From positions 1 through 9,105 of the forward strand of contig JAUXSJ010000151.1 in the NCBI GenBank assembly GCA_030679615.1: a stretch of 9,105 nucleotides of DNA, given 5' to 3'. This stretch comes from Parachlamydiaceae bacterium. Lineage in GTDB: Bacteria; Chlamydiota; Chlamydiia; Chlamydiales; Parachlamydiaceae. The position numbers and the translations under genes are program-made. Below the pieces are notes generated by a model, which did not search any database, was not told where the DNA came from, and worked only from the letters and a program-made list of their open reading frames with translations. Position 1 is the stretch's first letter; the number at the start of each line of letters is the position of its first letter. Below, in pieces: positions 5,211 through 9,105 of this stretch.

Positions 5211-6404
5211 ATGTCATTTTTTAATGATGTCCCGCAGTTGCCCGAAGATCCCATTTTAGGGCTGCCCATCCTTTTTAACGCAGATATTCGACCTAAAAAA
5301 ATAAATTTAGGTATTGGTGCATATAAAACTGCTGAAGGCCTTCCTCTAGTTCTAACTTCTGTTCGGAAAGCAGAACAAATCTTACTTCAAAAACAATTTA
5401 ATAAAGAATATTTGCCTATAGAAGGTGATGCTGAATTTTTGCGTTATTCGTTAGCTTTGCTATTTGGAACAGACTCTCTTCCTATACAATCAGGACAATT
5501 TTTTGCTGCACAAACTGTTGGGGGAGCTAGCGCATTGAGAATTTCCGGAGAATTTTTGGCAAAACATGTGAGTAAATTAATTTTCATTCCACAACCTACC
5601 TGGACAAATCATCGACAAATTTTTGAAATGGCGGGCCTAAAAGTCGGAAGTTATCCTTATATAGATATTCAAACAACTTTATTAGATTTTGAAGGAATGA
5701 CACATGCAATCCAAAACATTCCTCAGGGAAGTATCATTTTATTACATGGGTGTTGTCACAATCCTACAGGTATTGATCCAACTTTTGAACAATGGAAAGA
5801 ACTTTCTCATTTAATTAAGAAACAACAATTAATTCCTTTATTTGATATGGCCTATCAAGGGTTTGGTGAAGATCTCGATAGTGATGCAAAAGCAATTAGG
5901 TATTTTGCTAATGAAGGTCATGAAATGTTTGTGGCTTATTCATTTTCAAAAAATTTCGGTTTATACGGAGAACGTGTTGGATTTTTGACAGTTTGCTGTT
6001 CTAAAAAGGAAAGTGTCCCTAAAATTGGCAGTCAGATTAAGGCATTAATTAGAGGGAATTATTCAAATCCTCCTATTCATGGCGCAAGAATTGTTTTGAC
6101 GATTTTGAAATCTTTAGAGTTGACATCCGAATGGAAGATGGAATTAAAAAATATGAGAGAAAGAATTCAAGAAATGAGAAAATCGTTGGTCAGTTCGTTA
6201 TTAGTGGGAGCAAAAGATAGAAATTTTTCTTTTATGCTTCAACAAAAAGGGTTGTTTAGTTTTTTAGGTTTAACGACTGAGCAAGTACTGCAATTACGTC
6301 ATGATTATGCAATTTATATGTCAGATAATGGGCGCATTAACAACGCAGGAATTAACATACAGAGCATTCCTGAGATTACAAAAGCCATTTTGGCAGTGAT
6401 TTAA
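5211..6404 (+). CDS. aspC: Aspartate/aromatic aminotransferase (class I, PLP)
   Basis: Cytosolic PLP enzyme of 397 aa, the usual length for the AspC/TyrB (I-alpha) group. It moves amino groups between aspartate or aromatic amino acids and 2-oxoacids. Visible active-site elements are Y67 in EYLPIEG, W131 in PTWTNH, N184 in CCHNPTGID, D212 and Y215 in FDMAYQGFG, the PLP lysine K247 in SFSKNFGLYGERVG with R255, the YSNPPIHGA stretch (284-292), and the carboxylate-binding arginine R375 in GRINNAG. No key residue is missing. Sequence alone does not separate aspartate from tyrosine preference, so the symbol is approximate. AAGGGAG at 5197-5203 lies 7 nt before the ATG. A weak promoter-like TTGATG-N17-TGTAAT (5162-5190) would start transcription almost on the Shine-Dalgarno, so the real promoter may lie elsewhere. 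It appears to be a single-gene unit between two palindromic repeats. Confidence 0.93.
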   Translation: MSFFNDVPQLPEDPILGLPILFNADIRPKKINLGIGAYKTAEGLPLVLTSVRKAEQILLQKQFNKEYLPIEGDAEFLRYSLALLFGTDSLPIQSGQFFAAQTVGGASALRISGEFLAKHVSKLIFIPQPTWTNHRQIFEMAGLKVGSYPYIDIQTTLLDFEGMTHAIQNIPQGSIILLHGCCHNPTGIDPTFEQWKELSHLIKKQQLIPLFDMAYQGFGEDLDSDAKAIRYFANEGHEMFVAYSFSKNFGLYGERVGFLTVCCSKKESVPKIGSQIKALIRGNYSNPPIHGARIVLTILKSLELTSEWKMELKNMRERIQEMRKSLVSSLLVGAKDRNFSFMLQQKGLFSFLGLTTEQVLQLRHDYAIYMSDNGRINNAGINIQSIPEITKAILAVI

Positions 6405-6432
6405 AAGGAAATTGAGTTCATTATAAGAGTGT

Positions 6433-6578
6433 AATTTTTTAACCATGAGATCACTGAGAAATGATGAAGAAATTGAGAGCGAATAACTAAAATTAATTTT
6501 CATGTTAATCCGATTTTTTTTTAATTTTTTTCTCTCAACTTCCTCATTATTTTTCTCAGTGATTTCAGTGGTAAAATA
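6433..6578. repeat. Palindromic intergenic element between aspC and mreC
   Basis: The left arm (about 6435-6479) reads TTTTTAACCATGAGATCACT, then GAGAAATGATGAAGAAATTG. The right arm (6532-6576), reverse complemented, reads TTTTACCACTGAAATCACTG, then AGAAAAATAATGAGGAAGTT. Both end inward in GAGAG. The loop of about 50 nt is AT-rich with long T-runs. The AACCA...CTGAGA pattern resembles the arms at 4904-5142, so I treat it as a diverged relative. The hairpin and T-runs could stop aspC transcription. A possible mreC promoter (TTCTCA-N18-TATTAT, 6553-6582) overlaps its right end but is weak. The 222 bp between the genes hold nothing else. Confidence 0.65.
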
Positions 6579-6626
6579 TTATATTCATCTAAGGTTACAT
6601 TTAAGTTTAAGGTTAGTTATTTTATT

Positions 6627-7778
6627 GTGCGTAAAAAAATTTTTTCTACCTATTTTTTAATTGCAGTTATTCTCCTTTTAATGATGAGTGTTTCACGTTT
6701 CGGCGTGGATCAAATTCGATCTTTTGTAACTTCCCTAAGTATGCCAATTTGGGAGAATTTACTGTCTGCAAAATACTTTATTCTACATCCCACTCAACCT
6801 TCACCTTTTCACTCTTTTTCAAGTGATGAAGAGTTGCAAAAATTAGCTGCTGAAAATCAACTTCTAACAAATGAATTAGCCTATCTTAATTTATTTATTG
6901 ATGAACACCTTCGAATTTCCTCTGAAATGAGTCAGGAGTATGAAGAAGGTTTTTTTGAAAATGAAAACAGAAAATCATTAGAGAAATCCATTTCATTGTT
7001 AAAATGGCGTATCAATGCAATTCCAGCGAGAGTCATTTTTCGGACATTTGATACATGGAATCATTTTTTTTGGATTAATATAGGCGAAACTTTTAATGAA
7101 AATCAGACAGAACCTTTAATAGGAAAAAATAGCCCAGTAGTCATTGGTCGATCAATTGTAGGGGTTGTTGATTTTGTTGGTAAAACTCAATCAAGGGTAC
7201 GATTAATTTCTGACCCACAATTAAAAATATCGGTTAGAGCTGCAAGAGGTGGAGAGAATGATCTTCGCCTTAAAGATAGCGTTGATTATGTGTTAGAATA
7301 CTTGGAGAGAAGAAATCAATCGCCCTTATTGACTGATTCTCAGATTGAATTAAATCAATCCTTAGCTCAGTTACAAGAGCAATTGTATGCGCCTAAAAAA
7401 ACAAAGTATTTAGCAAAAGGTGAAATGCAAGGATGTCCTTCCTTTGCTAAAAGAGGGGCTAATATTTTTTTAAAAGGCGTTGGATTTAACTATGATTTCC
7501 CAGATGAAAATGGAGATTGGGGAGATTTGAGAACAGGGAAAACATTTAATCATTTTAGTGAAAATAACATTCCCATTATAAAACCGAATGACATTTTAAT
7601 CACAACAGGAATGGATGGAATCTTTCCTTCTGGATTTCAAGTGGGTACTGTGACTCATGTTGATTTGTTAAAGGAGGGAGATTATTATTTTACTATTCAA
7701 GCCAAGCCAAGTGTTAGTTTCTTAGAAGAACTGTCATTAGTTTATGTATTACCTCCACATCCTCATGAATCATTTTAA
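6627..7778 (+). CDS. mreC: MreC-like cell-shape protein
   Basis: Bitopic inner-membrane protein of 383 aa. MreC links the MreB/peptidoglycan-synthesis machinery to the periplasm. After MRKK comes one hydrophobic segment (about 5-22), then a predicted coiled coil (about 67-125, DEELQKLAAENQLLTNELA). The beta-rich MreC core follows, with ARVIFRTFDTWNHFFWINIG (134-153), GKNSPVV, GRSIVGVVDFVGKTQSRVRL, then NDILITTGMDGIFPSGFQVG (321-340) and AKPSVSFLEELSLVYVL. About 110 residues separate the two core halves, longer than I expect, and they include a charged helical stretch (about 215-258). The GTG start has only a weak AAGG 14 nt upstream; it is chosen because it gives the basic N-terminus before the membrane segment. 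No mreD is adjacent. The glycosyltransferase gene starts 9 bp after the stop. MreB-type proteins drive division in chlamydiae, which lack FtsZ. Confidence 0.85.
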   Translation: MRKKIFSTYFLIAVILLLMMSVSRFGVDQIRSFVTSLSMPIWENLLSAKYFILHPTQPSPFHSFSSDEELQKLAAENQLLTNELAYLNLFIDEHLRISSEMSQEYEEGFFENENRKSLEKSISLLKWRINAIPARVIFRTFDTWNHFFWINIGETFNENQTEPLIGKNSPVVIGRSIVGVVDFVGKTQSRVRLISDPQLKISVRAARGGENDLRLKDSVDYVLEYLERRNQSPLLTDSQIELNQSLAQLQEQLYAPKKTKYLAKGEMQGCPSFAKRGANIFLKGVGFNYDFPDENGDWGDLRTGKTFNHFSENNIPIIKPNDILITTGMDGIFPSGFQVGTVTHVDLLKEGDYYFTIQAKPSVSFLEELSLVYVLPPHPHESF

Positions 7779-7787
7779 GGGATTATT

Positions 7788-8693
7788 ATGAAACATTCTA
7801 TCGGGATTGTCATTCCCACTTTTCAAGGAATAAAACATCTTTCAAAATCACTTCCAATTTTGTTGAAATCACCCATTAAGCCTCGTATTCTGATTGTAGA
7901 TTCTTCTTCAACTGATGGAACTGCTGAGTATGCAGCGTCATTAGGCGTGGAAGTCATCAGTATTCTTCAAAAAGACTTTAATCATGGAACAACCCGTGAA
8001 CTTGGTCGTCATCATTTAAAGACTTCTATTGTTGTGATGATGACTCAAGATGCCTATCCCAAAGAAAATACGATAGAACATTTAATCAGTCCCTTAGTGA
8101 AAGGAGAGGCGTCTATTGCTTATGCGCGTCAAATTCCGCATGAAGACGCTGATATTTTTGCATCATTTTCCAGGGAATTTAATTATGCAGATGAAGGCCA
8201 TATTAGAAGCATTCAAGAAGTGAATCATTACGGCGTTTATACTTTTTTTTGTTCTAACTCTTGTGCAGCTTATATGAATTCTGCTTTAGATGAAGTAGGG
8301 GGATTTCCTGCTGTTTTATTTGGAGAGGATACTTTCTGTGTTGCGAAGTTATTGCATCGTCATCATCGAATTGCCTATGTCGCTGAGGCTGAAGTTTATC
8401 ATTCGCATAATTATAGCCTTAAGAATGAGTTTCAACGCCATTTTGACATGGGTTTAGCACGCAAAGATTTAGAAAAATTAATGCAAGGTTCGGGGGGAGA
8501 TGGAAAGCGTGGAAAACAATTTGTTAAGCAGCTTTTACTAGTGTTGTGGGAAAAAAATCCCAAATTAATCCCTTATGCTCTATTGCAAACTTTTTCTAAA
8601 TTTAGTGGCTATCATTTAGGGAAAAAAGGCCATTTATTTCCAAGGTGGTTTAAGAGGTTTTGTAGTAGCCAAAAATTTTATTGGAATTTGTAG
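7788..8693 (+). CDS. Family 2 glycosyltransferase, rhamnosyltransferase-like
   Basis: 301-aa GT-A fold glycosyltransferase that would transfer a sugar from a nucleotide-sugar donor to a glycan or lipid acceptor at the cytoplasmic membrane face. The nucleotide-binding region shows GIVIPTFQG (6-14) and ILIVDSSSTDGT (34-45). KDFNHGTTRELG (62-73) and MMTQDAYP (84-91) are typical of the RfbF/rhamnosyltransferase branch of GT2, with QDA in the place of a DXD metal site. GEDTFCVAKL (179-188) supplies the ED acidic pair, and VYHSHNYSLKNEFQRHFDMG is also branch-typical. The C-terminus is basic and may touch the membrane, but there is no clear transmembrane helix. Sugar and acceptor cannot be read from sequence. 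The Shine-Dalgarno AAGGGA (7777-7782) overlaps the mreC stop, indicating co-transcription. Lipopolysaccharide or another surface glycan is a reasonable guess. Confidence 0.9.
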   Translation: MKHSIGIVIPTFQGIKHLSKSLPILLKSPIKPRILIVDSSSTDGTAEYAASLGVEVISILQKDFNHGTTRELGRHHLKTSIVVMMTQDAYPKENTIEHLISPLVKGEASIAYARQIPHEDADIFASFSREFNYADEGHIRSIQEVNHYGVYTFFCSNSCAAYMNSALDEVGGFPAVLFGEDTFCVAKLLHRHHRIAYVAEAEVYHSHNYSLKNEFQRHFDMGLARKDLEKLMQGSGGDGKRGKQFVKQLLLVLWEKNPKLIPYALLQTFSKFSGYHLGKKGHLFPRWFKRFCSSQKFYWNL

Positions 8694-8739
8694 TTTTGCA
8701 TGACATGTATAGTCGATTAAAATTATATCAGGCATAAAT

Positions 8740-8789
8740 CTGTTAAAGGCGAGCTTGTTGAGCTTGTCGAAAACCTATCATTTTAACAG
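8740..8789 (+). terminator. Hairpin after the glycosyltransferase gene
   Basis: CTGTTAAA (8740-8747) and TTTAACAG (8782-8789) are perfect inverted repeats, followed by TTTCTAT. The 34-nt loop contains the direct repeat GAGCTTGTT-GAGCTTGTC (8751-8768). It lies about 50 bp after the stop codon and could end the mreC-glycosyltransferase transcript. The long loop and short T-run make it a weak candidate. Confidence 0.35.
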
Positions 8790-8808
8790 TTTCTATGATT
8801 AATCTTAA

Positions 8809-8846
8809 CTGGACTTGCAAGCTAAAGCCTGCAAAAACAAGTCCAG
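8809..8846. repeat. Nested palindrome CTGGACTTG...CAAGTCCAG
   Basis: CTGGACTTG (8809-8817) and CAAGTCCAG (8838-8846) are perfect 9-bp arms. Between them TGCAaGCT-AA-AGCcTGCA (8816-8833) forms an alternative, nearly perfect inner palindrome. Immediately after, AGACT-AA-AGTCT (8845-8856) repeats the same design of two short arms around a TAAA centre. This looks like a small modular palindromic repeat. In a convergent intergenic region it may also serve as a two-way terminator. Confidence 0.5.
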
Positions 8847-8884
8847 ACTAAAGTCTAGGCTACATTGTGGGGCATTGGACATGT

Positions 8885-8912
8885 CGAAGCGTAGCGGTCT
8901 AGCTACGGTTCG
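8885..8912. repeat. Hairpin CGAAgCGTAGC / GCTACGgTTCG
   Basis: CGTAGC (8890-8895) and GCTACG (8902-8907) pair around the loop GGTCTA. CGAA/TTCG continue the stem beyond one G-G mismatch. At about 60% G+C it stands out from the surrounding AT-rich DNA. It lies about 50 bp beyond the stop of the minus-strand gene at 8961 and so could be its 3' hairpin, although no T-run follows. Confidence 0.45.
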
Positions 8913-8960
8913 CAATCGCAGTCTGAAAGGTTGCTAAATCACAAATCATAAACCCGGACC

Positions 8961-9105
8961 CTATGATGTTCCACCCCTTTGATTAAACGCTTCAACTGCT
9001 TCCTCAAAAGTTATCCAATTGGAATCATTTTCATAGACTCGCATCTCATTCGTGGACTTGCGCAATAGACCTTCTATAACGAAGCTTCCATTAGGATTTA
9101 TTTTT
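8961..9105 (-). CDS. 3' end of an unidentified gene (partial)
   Basis: The minus strand is open from the window edge to a TAG at 8961-8963, giving the last 47 residues of a protein whose start lies outside. The tail begins KINPNGSFVIEGLLRKS and ends SNWITFEEAVEAFNQRGGTS. It shows a beta-strand-like section, then an acidic amphipathic helix (FEEAVEAF), so it looks like real protein sequence rather than random translation. The other two minus frames stop within a few codons of the edge. I do not recognise a family. The gene converges on the glycosyltransferase gene, with 267 bp of palindrome-rich DNA between them. Confidence 0.55.
   Translation of the reverse strand, partial: KINPNGSFVIEGLLRKSTNEMRVYENDSNWITFEEAVEAFNQRGGTS

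Noticed and set aside
6321..6503. 60-codon minus-strand ORF
   Set aside because: It overlaps the conserved C-terminus of aspC and the palindromic repeat, with no independent support.

Overview
The window is about 64% A+T and comes from a bacterial chromosome. It most likely belongs to an environmental member of the Chlamydiota (Parachlamydiaceae-like amoeba symbionts). The main reason is the topoisomerase I gene, which ends in a Lys-rich linker and a SWIB domain; this fusion is a known chlamydial trait. The association of topA, tRNA-Ala, an aspartate/aromatic aminotransferase and an MreC-like protein fits the same group. This placement is inference from gene content, since no database search was possible.

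Layout. Positions 1-814 hold no convincing protein gene. They contain fragments of a dispersed 'ACCACAGAGAGCACAGAG' repeat, an inverted repeat (137-277), a terminator-like hairpin (398-437) and an unexplained stretch rich in small hairpins (about 500-814). A doubtful 54-codon ORF (815-979) follows, then a near-perfect dyad (981-1015). Next come dprA (DNA uptake/recombination) and topA-SWIB (DNA supercoiling), 19 bp apart and on the same strand, so probably one operon. topA runs 10 bp into the 3' end of a convergent tRNA-Ala(GGC) gene, which has a clear promoter of its own. A 239-bp inverted-repeat element of MITE type (4904-5142) separates the tRNA from aspC (PLP aminotransferase). A second, related palindromic element separates aspC from an mreC-like gene. 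That gene is followed after 9 bp by a family 2 glycosyltransferase of rhamnosyltransferase type. The last 400 bp hold four stacked palindromes and the 3' end of an unidentified gene on the minus strand.

Function. The protein genes are mostly housekeeping: DNA processing and topology, amino-acid metabolism and cell-envelope morphogenesis. The mreC-glycosyltransferase pair suggests an envelope-related transcription unit. I see no CRISPR array, phage, toxin-antitoxin module, recognisable transposase or defence system. The less ordinary material is in the intergenic DNA: a family of palindromic repeats, the tRNA/topA overlap, and the structured unassigned segment before dprA.
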